In this document: in pieces, positions 1-9,076 of the stretch
How the letters are laid out: the number at the start of each line of letters is the position of its first letter
Numbering within the stretch: the first letter of the stretch is position 1
NCBI GenBank assembly: GCA_035560795.1
Contig: DATMYV010000039.1
Location: forward strand, 15,523-79,522
Length of the DNA stretch: 64,000 bases
Source: Longilinea sp035560795
Lineage (GTDB): Bacteria; Chloroflexota; Anaerolineae; Anaerolineales; Anaerolineaceae
Direction: 5' to 3'
Position numbers and translations under genes: made by a program
Notes under the pieces: generated by a model
Database searches by the model: none
Seen by the model: the letters and a program-made list of their open reading frames with translations, nothing else
What the model was told of the DNA's origin: nothing

Positions 1-1024
1 CCGCGAAGAGCGCTTCCACAAGACGCGCATAATGATAGTAAAGCGTGTTTTCAACCGGGCGGCCGTTATTGAGCGATTTCCAGATCTTGTGTTCTTTATT
101 CGCCAATGGAGTGTCAATTTGATCGGAAGTGTTCAAGCGCCCCAGCGGGCCAACGCGATAAACGCCTTGCGGCCAGCCTAATTTTTTATAATACGGGAAC
201 TTCAGGTAAGACCAGCTTTCGACATGCTCGGCGATGTAATCGAGGTAATCGCGGCCGTCAAACTTTTCCAACTGGTCGCCATTGACATCCACCAGGCGCA
301 CATCACCATCATACAGCTCTAGGCTGTTATTGGGGGTCACCAGACCAAAGTAGCCTGACTTGAGCGGTGCGAACTTGGCAATATCTTCTGCGTTGCGCTG
401 TGCCCAATCCTTCATGACTGATATACCAATCTGGATGGTTTTGATCGAATCATCCAGACCCGCCATGATGCTGTCACGGTCGGCATTGGTTAGCGCCTTA
501 TTTACACCGCCGGGAATGGCGAAACTCGGGTGAATGCGGCGGCCGCCCAGAGTGCTGATGATTTCCTGGCCAAACTTGCGCAAGTTGACGGCTTTTACCG
601 CCAACTCGGGATTGGCCTGGATGATTCCAACGACATTGCGGGTTTTTGGATCCGAATCAAAGCCCAGCAGCAAATCAGGGCCAGCGAGCTCAAAGAAGTG
701 CATGCCGTGGCTTTGAATGATCTGGCCCATGTGCATCAACTCGCGTAAAAGGGCGGCTGGCCGGGGCGGAGGGCTGCCATAAAGATCATCCGCTGCTTTC
801 GCCGCGGCCAGATGATGGCTGACTGGACAAATACCGCAGATGCGCGGGGTAATGAGCGGCATTTCAAAGACCATGCGCCCTTCACAGAACTTCTCGAACC
901 CGCGAAATTCATTGACATGCAGGTAGGCGTGTTCTACTTTCCCAGATTCGTCCAACCGAATGGTCACCTTTGCGTGGCCTTCGATACGGGTTACAGGTTC
1001 AATCGTTATTTTTTGTGCAACCAT
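1..1024 (-). CDS. hoxH: [NiFe] hydrogenase large (catalytic) subunit, HoxH/HydL type, C-terminus cut by window edge
   Basis: This is the catalytic subunit of a cytoplasmic [NiFe] hydrogenase, which carries the Ni-Fe site that oxidises or evolves H2. About 341 residues are visible and the end lies beyond base 1, so the C-terminal Ni-binding motif cannot be checked. The N-terminus reads MVAQKITIEPVTRIEGHAKV, the family start. It is followed by RGFEKFCEGR and then RICGICPVSHH, the N-terminal CxxC Ni-ligand motif. The start at 1024 is preceded by AGGAGG at six bases. The gene lies 10 bases after the small subunit and ends the visible operon. The CGICPVSH form fits group 3 bidirectional enzymes of the Hox or HydABCSL type. 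The exact subgroup is inferred. Confidence 0.92.
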   Translation of the reverse strand, partial: MVAQKITIEPVTRIEGHAKVTIRLDESGKVEHAYLHVNEFRGFEKFCEGRMVFEMPLITPRICGICPVSHHLAAAKAADDLYGSPPPRPAALLRELMHMGQIIQSHGMHFFELAGPDLLLGFDSDPKTRNVVGIIQANPELAVKAVNLRKFGQEIISTLGGRRIHPSFAIPGGVNKALTNADRDSIMAGLDDSIKTIQIGISVMKDWAQRNAEDIAKFAPLKSGYFGLVTPNNSLELYDGDVRLVDVNGDQLEKFDGRDYLDYIAEHVESWSYLKFPYYKKLGWPQGVYRVGPLGRLNTSDQIDTPLANKEHKIWKSLNNGRPVENTLYYHYARLVEALFA

Positions 1025-1034
1025 GCCATACCTC

Positions 1035-1577
1035 CTAATGCCAATCCAGTTTATCGCCGGTGATTTCAGGTCTGCGACCCTGTGCCAATTCGCTTAAAAC
1101 GTAAAAAATGGTATTAGCGTCTGGCGGACAGCCAGGAACGAAAATATCCACCGGCACAACCTCGCTAAGGGCTCTGACGCGCTGCGGAATGGCCAATTCA
1201 GGATCATCCGGTATCTTGCCTTCACTATCGGTGCTTTCGGTTTCGACGTATGCCCGGCGTAAAGATTCTTCGAGGGTGAAGAAATTGCGCATGGCCGGGA
1301 CGCCGCCAAAAACCGCGCAATCACCCAAAGCGACCAATAATGTGCAGCGACTGCGCATCCGGTGAGCGACTTCCTCATTGGCTGAATTGTTCACGCCGCC
1401 TTCAAGGATGCCGACGTCAACACCGCTTTCATCTGGTGCCTTCAAATCAGTAATCGGAGTCGCGCGTAAATCAGCCAACTCAGCTACCTGGATGATCCTT
1501 TCATCGATATCCAGCAATGACATATGACAACCTGCGCAGCCAGCCAGCCAATCGCTTGAAATTTTAGGTTTACCCAT
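1035..1577 (-). CDS. hoxY: [NiFe] hydrogenase small subunit, HoxY/HydS type
   Basis: The small subunit carries the proximal [4Fe-4S] cluster that passes electrons between the Ni-Fe site and the diaphorase module. The 180-residue protein has CAGCHMSLLD near the N-terminus, a GDCAVFGG block and a GCPPD motif, which supply the cluster cysteines. It has no signal peptide and is short, as expected for cytoplasmic group 3 enzymes rather than exported uptake hydrogenases. AGGAGAG stands before the ATG. It lies 20 bases downstream of the NuoG-like gene and 10 bases before the large subunit, so the three are very probably cotranscribed. Confidence 0.92.
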   Translation of the reverse strand: MGKPKISSDWLAGCAGCHMSLLDIDERIIQVAELADLRATPITDLKAPDESGVDVGILEGGVNNSANEEVAHRMRSRCTLLVALGDCAVFGGVPAMRNFFTLEESLRRAYVETESTDSEGKIPDDPELAIPQRVRALSEVVPVDIFVPGCPPDANTIFYVLSELAQGRRPEITGDKLDWH

Positions 1578-1597
1578 TTTTCTCTCCTCTTGCTATA

Positions 1598-3484
1598 TTA
1601 CGCAACCAGTGCAACCGCTGGCGTGCGCGCCGCTAATTCAGCTTTCCAATCGCCCTTGACATCAAAACCAAGCGCAGAAGCCAATGTTTCAATCGCCAAT
1701 GCGTTCGAATAAACGCCTTGCGGTGCTTGCAGACTTGGATGCGTCTCCTGGAGGCGACCTTCCAGGTTGAGATAATGCCCTTCAATTTCAGCCCAATTTT
1801 CCACCGGTAAAACAACACTCGCAGAGTCAAATAAGGGCGACCTGTATGCTGTTTGAACAACTAAGAATGGGACGTTCTTCAGTTCATCCTCGAATTTTTG
1901 GGTCGAGAAATCATCACCAAGCGCTACAAAAGCTGCTTTGTGCCCGTTTAGTTTGAAGGGAGCGTCCAGTTGAAGTTGGGAGGCGACCAGACTGTTAGCA
2001 CCGCCCTTCATTCCAATCACGACGCCGTTCACCGAGGCAGCCAGGTTAATCAAAGCTTGAAGCTCGGTTTCGCCAAGGCCGTTTCCGAAGACAAAAACGG
2101 GGTGCTGTGCCTTTGCCAATAAATCGGCTGCAGCGATCATTTCAGGGCTGCCGGCTTTTTTGCTCAAATTATCCAGCGCTACAGTCATGTTGCCAGCCTC
2201 GGGTTTAATGACTGCATCCGCGGCCACTTCCAGGCTATTAACCTTAGCATCGACCAGAATCAGTTTGGTGCCGTGCGGTTGTGCCCGTTTGATGAAGAAA
2301 CCGGCTACTTCATGGTCCTGCACCAAGTCGATGCCAGCCACCAGAATGCAATCCGATGAGTCCAGTGTATTCAGGTCGCCTTCGAAGGATTTGCCCATTT
2401 TCTCAGCAAGCCTTGCAGCCGGTGCTGTCGAAAAGCCTTCCTCAAGGGTGGTTACCATACCGCTCTTCAAATGGTCGACGAAGAGCTTTTTGAAATTAAC
2501 CAGGGCTTCAGCAGGTAAACGCGTTGAGGCTAACGCCGCGATGCCAGTTTCCTTTTGACCTGTAAGTGGTTTGATTTGCCCAACGATGTGCGCCAATGCC
2601 TCTTCCCAGGTTGCCTGCTTGAGAGCACCGTCTTTTCGTACCAGGGGAGTAGTGATGCGTTCGCGCCTCTCATCCATCGGGTAGAAGCGGCCAACTTTGC
2701 ACAATACACCGCCATTAACCGCCGCTTCCCAATCGCCTTCGATACGCACAAGTTGATTGTCGCGAGCCGCAACTGTAATACCGCAGCCAATTGAACAGCC
2801 AATGCAAAACGACGAGGTCGTATCTACCTGGGTCACATGGCCTTTATACGCGCTCTGGCGGTCAATGATTGCGCCAGTCGGGCAGACTTGAACGCATGAA
2901 CCGCAGGAAATGCAACTTGATTCACCCAAGGGTGTGGAGCCCAGGTCTGCAATCAGCATGCTGAGCGAGCCGCGTTCTTCAAAGCCCAGGGTGAAATTGC
3001 CAACCAGTTCTCCGCAAGCCCGAACGCAGCGCCGGCAAAGAATGCAGCGGTTGTTGTCAAGGATGAAGTATGGATGGGACGCATCGACCGGATATGGGGT
3101 CCAGTTCGGCTGGAGTTGCCAATGGGTCATACCCTCGCGATAGGCAGCGTTTTGCAGTTCGCAATCGCCGCCGCTTAACTGGCAAAATGGGCAGAAATGA
3201 TTGCGTTCGCTAAAAATCAGCGTGAGGATAAATTTGCGTGCCGATTTTACTTTTTCAGTGCTTGTACTGACCACCATATTGTTGCTAACCGGCAAGGTGC
3301 AGGCAGGCTGCAATGTGCGTGAACCCTGGACTTCAACCAGGCAAAGACGGCAGCCGCCATAAGGCGTCAAGTAGGGATGGTCACACAGTGTCGGAATTTC
3401 AGCGCCAGCCATCTTGGCTGCTTTTAACACAGTAGTACCTTCTGGAACTTGAATTGTTTTTTCATCAATGGTGACGTTGATCAT
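1598..3484 (-). CDS. NuoG/HoxU-like iron-sulfur subunit with a molybdopterin-oxidoreductase-like domain (HydA-like)
   Basis: This is the electron-wiring subunit of the hydrogenase complex. In order it has an N-terminal [2Fe-2S] ferredoxin domain (CDHPYL...CRLC, then a later Cys), an HxxxCxxCx5C cluster motif (HFCPFCQLSGGDC), two [4Fe-4S] motifs (CILCRRCVRAC and CISCGSCVQVCPTGA), and CIGCSIGCGITV, which opens a molybdopterin-oxidoreductase-like domain filling the C-terminal half. I see no Cys or Sec where formate dehydrogenases place the metal ligand, so this domain is probably structural, as in complex I NuoG. An upstream TTG-type start would add seven residues. The ATG at 3484 has AGGGAG five bases before it and begins with the family-like MINVTIDEK, so I chose it. 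The length of 628 residues exceeds ordinary HoxU. Confidence 0.85.
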   Translation of the reverse strand: MINVTIDEKTIQVPEGTTVLKAAKMAGAEIPTLCDHPYLTPYGGCRLCLVEVQGSRTLQPACTLPVSNNMVVSTSTEKVKSARKFILTLIFSERNHFCPFCQLSGGDCELQNAAYREGMTHWQLQPNWTPYPVDASHPYFILDNNRCILCRRCVRACGELVGNFTLGFEERGSLSMLIADLGSTPLGESSCISCGSCVQVCPTGAIIDRQSAYKGHVTQVDTTSSFCIGCSIGCGITVAARDNQLVRIEGDWEAAVNGGVLCKVGRFYPMDERRERITTPLVRKDGALKQATWEEALAHIVGQIKPLTGQKETGIAALASTRLPAEALVNFKKLFVDHLKSGMVTTLEEGFSTAPAARLAEKMGKSFEGDLNTLDSSDCILVAGIDLVQDHEVAGFFIKRAQPHGTKLILVDAKVNSLEVAADAVIKPEAGNMTVALDNLSKKAGSPEMIAAADLLAKAQHPVFVFGNGLGETELQALINLAASVNGVVIGMKGGANSLVASQLQLDAPFKLNGHKAAFVALGDDFSTQKFEDELKNVPFLVVQTAYRSPLFDSASVVLPVENWAEIEGHYLNLEGRLQETHPSLQAPQGVYSNALAIETLASALGFDVKGDWKAELAARTPAVALVA

Positions 3485-3671
3485 TTGAACTCCCTGTTGC
3501 TTCAAATGGGATTACTGGTGATAGCGGAAAAAATCCGTTGATAGACAAGATAAATAATCGAGATCCTGCTTTCTATGTTGTCAGTGTAGCAAAAGGTCGG
3601 GTTTCTGGCAGGTGTATTCTTTCCTTGATCCAGCCAATGAATATACCCTTTTGCTATCCAATTACTGGCTA

Positions 3672-4604
3672 TTAAGAAAGCTCCTTTCCGGGTTCTAAAA
3701 TTGAACGTGGTTGGTTTTTTCGCAGGTAGACAAGCCAATATACTGCTCCAACCATGACTGCCCCGCCGATGATATTTCCGATCGTTACGGGTAGGAGGTT
3801 GCCCAGGAAATTTCCCCAGGTCAGATTGGCAAAATCACCGGCTGTCTTGCCGATGGCCTGAAAAAAGGACGCATTTCCCCAGGCCTTGATAAAAAGACCG
3901 GTGGGGATAAAGTACATGTTCGCCACACTGTGTTCAAATCCTGCCGCAACAAAAGCGGTGATGGGCAGAATGATTGCAAGGATTTTGTCGGTGGTGCTGC
4001 GGGCTGAGTAGGTCAGCCAAACGGCCAGGCAGACCAATGCGTTGCACATGATGCCAGATGCCAAAGCAGGGATGAAGGATAGTCCAGCTTTCGCATTTGC
4101 CATATTCAGTGCATTGAGGCCAATCGCGCCATTGCCCTGCATGTACTGATTTGTAATCACCATGATCAAGGCAGTCAGGATCGACCCGATAAAATTCCCG
4201 GCATAGACGATGGCCCAATTTCGCAGAAGCTGGCGCAGGTTGATCTTATGGCTCATGAAAGCCATGATGATCAGGTTGTTGCCAGTAAATAATTCTGCCC
4301 CACCGACAATGACAAGAATCAGACCTAACGAAAAGGCAATTCCTGCCACCAAGCGAGTGATTCCGTAAGGAAGGGCACTGGTGGCACTGACCTGCCCCAA
4401 TGCGTCTTTAATGGTGATGCTACCTGCGCTGACCGTTGTGGCAAAAATGGCTCCCAGTGCGATAAATGCGCCAGCTAGAATGGCCAGAAGGAATAACCGG
4501 CCAGCAGCCATGTTGGCTTTCTTCACGCCAATCGTCTCGGCCTTTTGGGCCATATCGGGAGGCAGGATAGCATCGATAGAGAATTCGCCGTTCATGCTCA
4601 TCAT
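3672..4604 (-). CDS. focA: Formate/nitrite transporter (FocA/NirC family) channel
   Basis: This is a pentameric-type membrane channel for small monovalent anions, most often formate. The 310-residue protein has the six-helix pattern of the family: LFLLAILAGAFIALGAIF near residue 40, a GGAELFTGNN block, WAIVYAGNFIGS, and later ALVCLAVWLT and GNFLGNLLPVTIGNIIGG. The N-terminal start of about 30 residues is hydrophilic, as usual. Its ATG overlaps the stop of the upstream nuoF-like gene (ATGA), so translation is probably coupled and the channel belongs to the hydrogenase operon. A gap of 187 bases follows before the NuoG-like gene. Formate is the likeliest substrate given the redox setting. Nitrite or hydrosulfide cannot be excluded from sequence. 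Confidence 0.88.
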   Translation of the reverse strand: MMSMNGEFSIDAILPPDMAQKAETIGVKKANMAAGRLFLLAILAGAFIALGAIFATTVSAGSITIKDALGQVSATSALPYGITRLVAGIAFSLGLILVIVGGAELFTGNNLIIMAFMSHKINLRQLLRNWAIVYAGNFIGSILTALIMVITNQYMQGNGAIGLNALNMANAKAGLSFIPALASGIMCNALVCLAVWLTYSARSTTDKILAIILPITAFVAAGFEHSVANMYFIPTGLFIKAWGNASFFQAIGKTAGDFANLTWGNFLGNLLPVTIGNIIGGAVMVGAVYWLVYLRKNQPRSILEPGKELS

Positions 4605-6277
4605 TGTTTCGCTATCGTTCCGGTTGGCTCAAAGACTTTTTCTATATGGAGGTGGGGTTTCATTGTGCAAACACCAGCCGGGCAAACCTTTAGCCGAATG
4701 TGGGCTTCCACTTCTGCACGGAAATATTTGAGGATATCCGCCATGGGTGTGCCGGCCGTTTGACCGAGGCCGCAATTCGACATAATTGCCATATTGCTGC
4801 TCAACTCAAGCAGGGTATCAAGGTCTTTCAAGGTGCCCTGCCCCTCGGTGATGGAGGTCAGGATTTCATAGGCACGCTGCGAGCCAATACGGCACGGGCC
4901 GCATTTTCCGCAACTTTCGACCCGGAAGAAGTTTACGAGCACCCTTGCCAGATCTACCACGCAGGTATCTTCATCGCAGATCAATAAGGCCCCTGAACCC
5001 AGTGCAACCCCGGCTTTACCAAAGGAGTCGAAATCCATGGGAGTATCTTGCAAACTGGTCGGAATGACTGATCCGCTCGAGCCGCCAGTTTGTGCCAGTT
5101 TGAAAGAAGAACCTTTTTTCATCCCTTTGGCATAAATCGTGATGATCTCGCGTAGAGTGATTCCCATGGGAACCTCGACAACGCCGGTGACGTTGATATT
5201 GCCAAGCATTGTGTAGACCTTGGTTCCGGGGCTGCTGGGTGTGCCAAAAGAATGGTACCAACTGGCGCCATGACGGATGATCGCTGGGACATTTGCCAGC
5301 GTTTCGACATTATTGACCAGGGTCGGCTTGCCCCATAAACCATTGGTGGTTGGGAAAGGCGGGCGAGACCGCGGAACACCAGGTTTGCCTTCGATCGATT
5401 CGATCAACGCTGTTTCTTCTCCGCAAATGTAAGCTCCTGCGCCGCTGTGGATGTGAATTTTGAAGTTAAAATCGGTTTCAAAAATATGCTCACCCAGGAA
5501 ACCCATCTCTTGCGCTTTTAAAATCGCACGGTGCATCCGTTCCTGCGCAAGCGAATATTCGCCGCGGATGTAGATGTAGCCTTCGCTGGCACCGACAGCG
5601 TAACCTGCAATCGTCATGGCTTCGATGATGCTGTGAGGGTCGCCTTCCAGGATCAAACGGTCTTTAAACGTACCGGGCTCGCTTTCATCAGCATTACAAA
5701 TAACGTATTTTTGGTCGGCGGTTGTTTTGGCAACAAATTTCCACTTCAGGCCGGTTGGGAATCCTGCACCGCCGCGTCCGCGCAATCCGGATTTTTCCAA
5801 TTCAGCGATCACATCCGCAGGTGTCATTTCTGCCAGAACCTTGCCAAGAGCCTGATAACCATCATTGATGATGTAATCTTCAACACTTTCCGGGTCGATC
5901 AAACCGGCGCGCTCCAAAACAATGCGCTGTTCCGCTGGCAGCGTGCCTTTCCGAGCGGATAACCAGGCGATGCGGCCGGTCATTTCTTTGAGCGGCGCCT
6001 GCAAGCCGGCAGCTATGCGGCCTTTGTAAAGATGTTCATCAACCAGGGTATGAACATTTTCCGGTGCAATTGGACCGTAGATGACTGCATCAGGGTACAC
6101 AATAACCAGCGGAGTGGCATCGTGGCGGCCGATATCAATCACCATGGATAGCGATATTTCATCCTGTAGGCCGAAGGCAGCGATTTCTTCCTCAAGTTTC
6201 GCATAGACCTGTTGTGCACCCCGCTCCATGCTCTGCGAGTCGCCCGAAACAAGTACCATTGCTCGATAAGTTTTCAT
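4601..6277 (-). CDS. NuoF-like NADH-binding flavoprotein, second copy, with degenerate ends
   Basis: This is a 51 kDa-type diaphorase subunit that binds FMN and NAD(H) and one [4Fe-4S] cluster. The core is intact: GRGGAGFPTG for FMN/NAD binding, CNADESEPGTFKDR, CGEETAL, and SCGKCGPCRIG for the cluster. The N-terminal thioredoxin-like domain has lost its cysteines: residues 11 and 16, Cys in the paralogue at 6856, are Ser here. The C-terminus keeps only CPAGVC and has no full ferredoxin domain. A longer reading from 6394 would overlap the upstream nuoE by about 100 bases. The ATG at 6277 has AAAGGAG before it and aligns with the paralogue, so I used it. It overlaps focA by four bases. Confidence 0.88.
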   Translation of the reverse strand: MKTYRAMVLVSGDSQSMERGAQQVYAKLEEEIAAFGLQDEISLSMVIDIGRHDATPLVIVYPDAVIYGPIAPENVHTLVDEHLYKGRIAAGLQAPLKEMTGRIAWLSARKGTLPAEQRIVLERAGLIDPESVEDYIINDGYQALGKVLAEMTPADVIAELEKSGLRGRGGAGFPTGLKWKFVAKTTADQKYVICNADESEPGTFKDRLILEGDPHSIIEAMTIAGYAVGASEGYIYIRGEYSLAQERMHRAILKAQEMGFLGEHIFETDFNFKIHIHSGAGAYICGEETALIESIEGKPGVPRSRPPFPTTNGLWGKPTLVNNVETLANVPAIIRHGASWYHSFGTPSSPGTKVYTMLGNINVTGVVEVPMGITLREIITIYAKGMKKGSSFKLAQTGGSSGSVIPTSLQDTPMDFDSFGKAGVALGSGALLICDEDTCVVDLARVLVNFFRVESCGKCGPCRIGSQRAYEILTSITEGQGTLKDLDTLLELSSNMAIMSNCGLGQTAGTPMADILKYFRAEVEAHIRLKVCPAGVCTMKPHLHIEKVFEPTGTIAKQ

Positions 6278-6293
6278 TGTTTGGCTCCTTTGA

Positions 6294-6773
6294 TTAACTG
6301 TAACGAGCAAGGATCTCAGCGACCTGTCCAGGAGCGACATTTCCGTAAATGTCGTCATCAATAATGAAAACCGGCCCAACGCCGCAGACGCCAAGGCAGC
6401 TTGTTGTCACCAGAGTCCATTTACCATCCGAACTGGTCTCGCCTGATTCTAGATCGAGAATGTCGAGCAGCGATTGCCATACCTGGCGTCCGCCAACAAC
6501 ATGGCAGGGGGCGCTTTCGCAAAACTGGATGATATGCCGGCCGCGTGGTTTGGTAGAAAACATGCTGTAAAAGCTGGAAACGGCAAATAACTGGCTTTTT
6601 GGTACACGAAGCTGCCGGCTAATTTCTTCCAACGCTTGAGCGGGCAAATATCCAAGGGCGCGGTTCACATCGTTAAGAATCGGGATCAATTCATCGATCG
6701 TGGCTCCGTGTTCTTTTACGGCTTTTTTCACCGCTTCGAGAACGACCTGGCCATCTACTGTCGCAACGGTCAT
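6294..6773 (-). CDS. NuoE-like [2Fe-2S] thioredoxin-fold subunit, second copy
   Basis: This 24 kDa-type subunit carries one [2Fe-2S] cluster and partners NuoF in complex I and in HoxE/HydC-type hydrogenase modules. The 159-residue protein has the helical N-terminal domain followed by FYSMFSTKPRGRH, then CESAPC and SCLGVC, the four cluster cysteines. A strong AAGGAGGAG precedes the ATG, and the stop is 16 bases before the partner nuoF-like gene. A second nuoE-like gene lies at 9667-10173 in the same cluster, so each NuoF copy has its own NuoE neighbour. Confidence 0.9.
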   Translation of the reverse strand: MTVATVDGQVVLEAVKKAVKEHGATIDELIPILNDVNRALGYLPAQALEEISRQLRVPKSQLFAVSSFYSMFSTKPRGRHIIQFCESAPCHVVGGRQVWQSLLDILDLESGETSSDGKWTLVTTSCLGVCGVGPVFIIDDDIYGNVAPGQVAEILARYS

Positions 6774-6855
6774 GCTCTCCTCCTTGGTGGTAACGGGCTA
6801 TCATGTAAAACCGTTTCAAGGTGCCTATACGGATTCGTGAGCACCTCGAAACCTG

Positions 6856-8637
6856 TCAGCAAATGACGATCGCGTTAAAGTTACAGACCTGCATACATAT
6901 ACCGCAGCGAACGCATGTGTCCGGATCAATCACGTGAGTCTGGCGGCGTTCGCCGGTAATGGCACCGGTTGGACAGTTGCGTGCGCATACAGTACATCCC
7001 GTGCAAAAATCCGGCAGAATTTCATAGCGGATTAAGGCTTTACAAACTTTGGCGGGACACCGTTTTTCCTTAATGTGGATTTCATATTCATCACGGAAAT
7101 GCTTGAGCGTGCTGACCACCGGCGTCGGGGCGCCTTGACCTAAACCGCACAGGCTATCCTGTTTGATTTGCTCGCACAACGTTTCAAGCAGTTCGAGGTC
7201 GCCTTCCTGGCCTTTACCACCGCAAATTCGGTCCAGTATTTCAAGAATACGCTTTGTGCCGACCCGGCAGGGAGTGCATTTTCCGCAGCTTTCTTCCTGG
7301 GTGAATTCCATGAAGAAACGGGCAATATCCACCATGCAGGTCTCTTCATCCATCACCACCAGGCCGCCTGAACCCATCATCGAACCAGCCGCTGTCAAGG
7401 ATTCATAATCCACCGGCAGATCCAGGTAAGCTTCTGGTAAACAACCGCCCATGGGACCGCCGGTTTGAATGGCTTTAAATCCCTTATCTTCCTTGATGCC
7501 GCCGCCCACATCGAAAATGACTTCACGCAATGAAATGCCGAATGGCACCTCAATCAGACCGGTGTGCTTTACGTCGCCGGCCAATGCAAAGGTTTTTGTG
7601 CCTTTGCTTTTTTCAGTACCATATTGGGCATACCAGGCAGCGCCATTGGTGATGATTTGAGAAACATTTGCGAAAGTTTCAACATTATTGACGTTGGATG
7701 GCTTGGCCCACAGGCCGCTGACGGCAGGAAAAGGCGGGCGCGGACGAGGTTCGCCACGCTTGCCTTCAATGGAGGCCATCAGAGCAGTTTCTTCGCCGCA
7801 GACGAAAGCGCCGGCACCCATGCGGACTTCCAGATCGAAGGAGAAATCAGTTCCAAGGATATTCTTCCCCAGAAAACCCATGGCACGGGCCTGATCAATG
7901 GCGATATTCAAAGTCTGCACTGCAATTGGGTACTCAGCACGGCAGTAGATATACCCCTGGGAAGAGCCAATGGCGTAAGCAGCAATGATCATTCCCTCGA
8001 TGACTGCATGAGGGTCGCCTTCCAGAACCCGCCGGTTCATGAACGCGCCCGGATCGCCCTCATCGGCATTGCAGATGACGTATTTGACCGAACCGGCACT
8101 GGCGCGGCAGAACTGCCATTTTTTTGCCGTAGGGAACCCGGCACCGCCGCGTCCGCGCAAGCCTGACGCCAAGACTTCGTCAATCACCTGTTCAGGTGTC
8201 ATGGAGGTCAGTGCTTTAGCCAGGCCCATATAGCCGTCTTCGGCGATATAGTCCTCGATATTTTCAGGATCGATTTTGCCGCAATTGCGTAAAACGACCC
8301 GCACTTCTTTGGCGGTTGGGGCGCTGAGTTCTTCGTCGATGGAACTCTCGGCTGCCAGTTCAAATTTCTTGGCAATGCGCCCTTTGAGGAAGTGCTCTTC
8401 AACAATATAAGGGATATCATCCACCGTGTACCCGGTGTAGTGAACACCTTCCGGATATACCATCATTTCCGGACCCTGAGAACAATTCCCGATCCGTGAA
8501 GTTTCGAGTACCTGGACTTCGTCGATCAATCCCTGGGCAACCAGTTCATCCTGAAAGGCATCCAGGGCGTCGTGAGCACCTTTTCGCAGGCATTCCGGAT
8601 CGACACAGACCAGTACGTGTGAGCGATAATACTTCAT
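6856..8637 (-). CDS. hndC: HndC/HydB-type NADH-binding flavoprotein with C-terminal 2x[4Fe-4S] ferredoxin domain
   Basis: This is a NuoF-type subunit of the kind found in NAD(P)-linked and electron-bifurcating hydrogenases. In order, the 593 residues hold a thioredoxin-like domain (cysteines at 11, 16 and in GNCSQGPEM), the FMN/NAD core (GRGGAGFPTA, CNADEGDPGAFMNR, CGEETALM), the SCGKCTPCRVG cluster motif, and a C-terminal ferredoxin with CTGCTVCARNCP and CVRCGICMQVC. That last domain carries two [4Fe-4S] clusters and is the part associated with ferredoxin coupling in HydB proteins. It sits between the HndB-like ferredoxin gene and the second NuoE gene. Bifurcation with ferredoxin is an inference from this architecture. 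Confidence 0.92.
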   Translation of the reverse strand: MKYYRSHVLVCVDPECLRKGAHDALDAFQDELVAQGLIDEVQVLETSRIGNCSQGPEMMVYPEGVHYTGYTVDDIPYIVEEHFLKGRIAKKFELAAESSIDEELSAPTAKEVRVVLRNCGKIDPENIEDYIAEDGYMGLAKALTSMTPEQVIDEVLASGLRGRGGAGFPTAKKWQFCRASAGSVKYVICNADEGDPGAFMNRRVLEGDPHAVIEGMIIAAYAIGSSQGYIYCRAEYPIAVQTLNIAIDQARAMGFLGKNILGTDFSFDLEVRMGAGAFVCGEETALMASIEGKRGEPRPRPPFPAVSGLWAKPSNVNNVETFANVSQIITNGAAWYAQYGTEKSKGTKTFALAGDVKHTGLIEVPFGISLREVIFDVGGGIKEDKGFKAIQTGGPMGGCLPEAYLDLPVDYESLTAAGSMMGSGGLVVMDEETCMVDIARFFMEFTQEESCGKCTPCRVGTKRILEILDRICGGKGQEGDLELLETLCEQIKQDSLCGLGQGAPTPVVSTLKHFRDEYEIHIKEKRCPAKVCKALIRYEILPDFCTGCTVCARNCPTGAITGERRQTHVIDPDTCVRCGICMQVCNFNAIVIC

Positions 8638-8666
8638 TTGAATAACCTTGTTGTCCTGTATTTTGT

Positions 8667-9038
8667 CTACTGGATCGCGATCTTGTGATCTTCGACGACC
8701 TTGCCTTCGCCAACGTGCTCTTTGAGAATCCGGCGGGCAACATCAGGTGTGACTTTTCCGTATGTGACTTTGGCATCCTCACCAACAGTGACCATGACGA
8801 TCGGTTCTCGTTCGCATAAACCGATGCAACCCGTCTGGGTGACAGTGATTCCGCTTAGGTTGTTTTTTTCAATCGTTTCAAGAATGGCTTTCATGGTTTC
8901 GCGGGCACCGGCTGCAATTCCACAGGTTCCCATGCCAACAACGACCTGAATATTTCCCGCCGCTGTCTTCATTTTCCGTTTTTCGAGGGCTTCTTCACGA
9001 ATTCTTTTCAAATCATCGAGGGTTTTTATCGTAGGCAT
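8667..9038 (-). CDS. hndB: HndB-type small [2Fe-2S] ferredoxin-like subunit
   Basis: This is a 123-residue thioredoxin-fold iron-sulfur protein resembling HndB of NAD(P)-reducing hydrogenases. After a helical N-terminus it has VVVGMGTCGIAAGARE and then TGCIGLCEREP, the usual cysteine pattern. It probably acts as an electron-transfer subunit beside the HndC/HydB-type flavoprotein, whose start lies 29 bases downstream. AGGAGC stands about six bases before the ATG. The gene order GHKL ATPase, HndB, NuoF matches the arrangement beside HydABC-type [FeFe] hydrogenases in Firmicutes and Thermotogae (established family context). Confidence 0.88.
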   Translation of the reverse strand: MPTIKTLDDLKRIREEALEKRKMKTAAGNIQVVVGMGTCGIAAGARETMKAILETIEKNNLSGITVTQTGCIGLCEREPIVMVTVGEDAKVTYGKVTPDVARRILKEHVGEGKVVEDHKIAIQ

Positions 9039-9076
9039 TGCATCGCTCCTATAGGGTAGGTTGCTTGTTTTGTTTG

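Noticed and set aside
1598..3484. Formate dehydrogenase catalytic subunit
   Set aside because: The domain is short and I see no Cys or Sec at the metal-ligand position, so a NuoG-like electron-transfer role fits better.
6278..6394. Longer N-terminus for the second NuoF
   Set aside because: It would overlap nuoE by about 100 bases and does not align with the paralogue. The ATG at 6277 has a good ribosome site.
7564..8166. 200-residue plus-strand reading frame
   Set aside because: It is antisense to the conserved NuoF core and has no recognisable motif.
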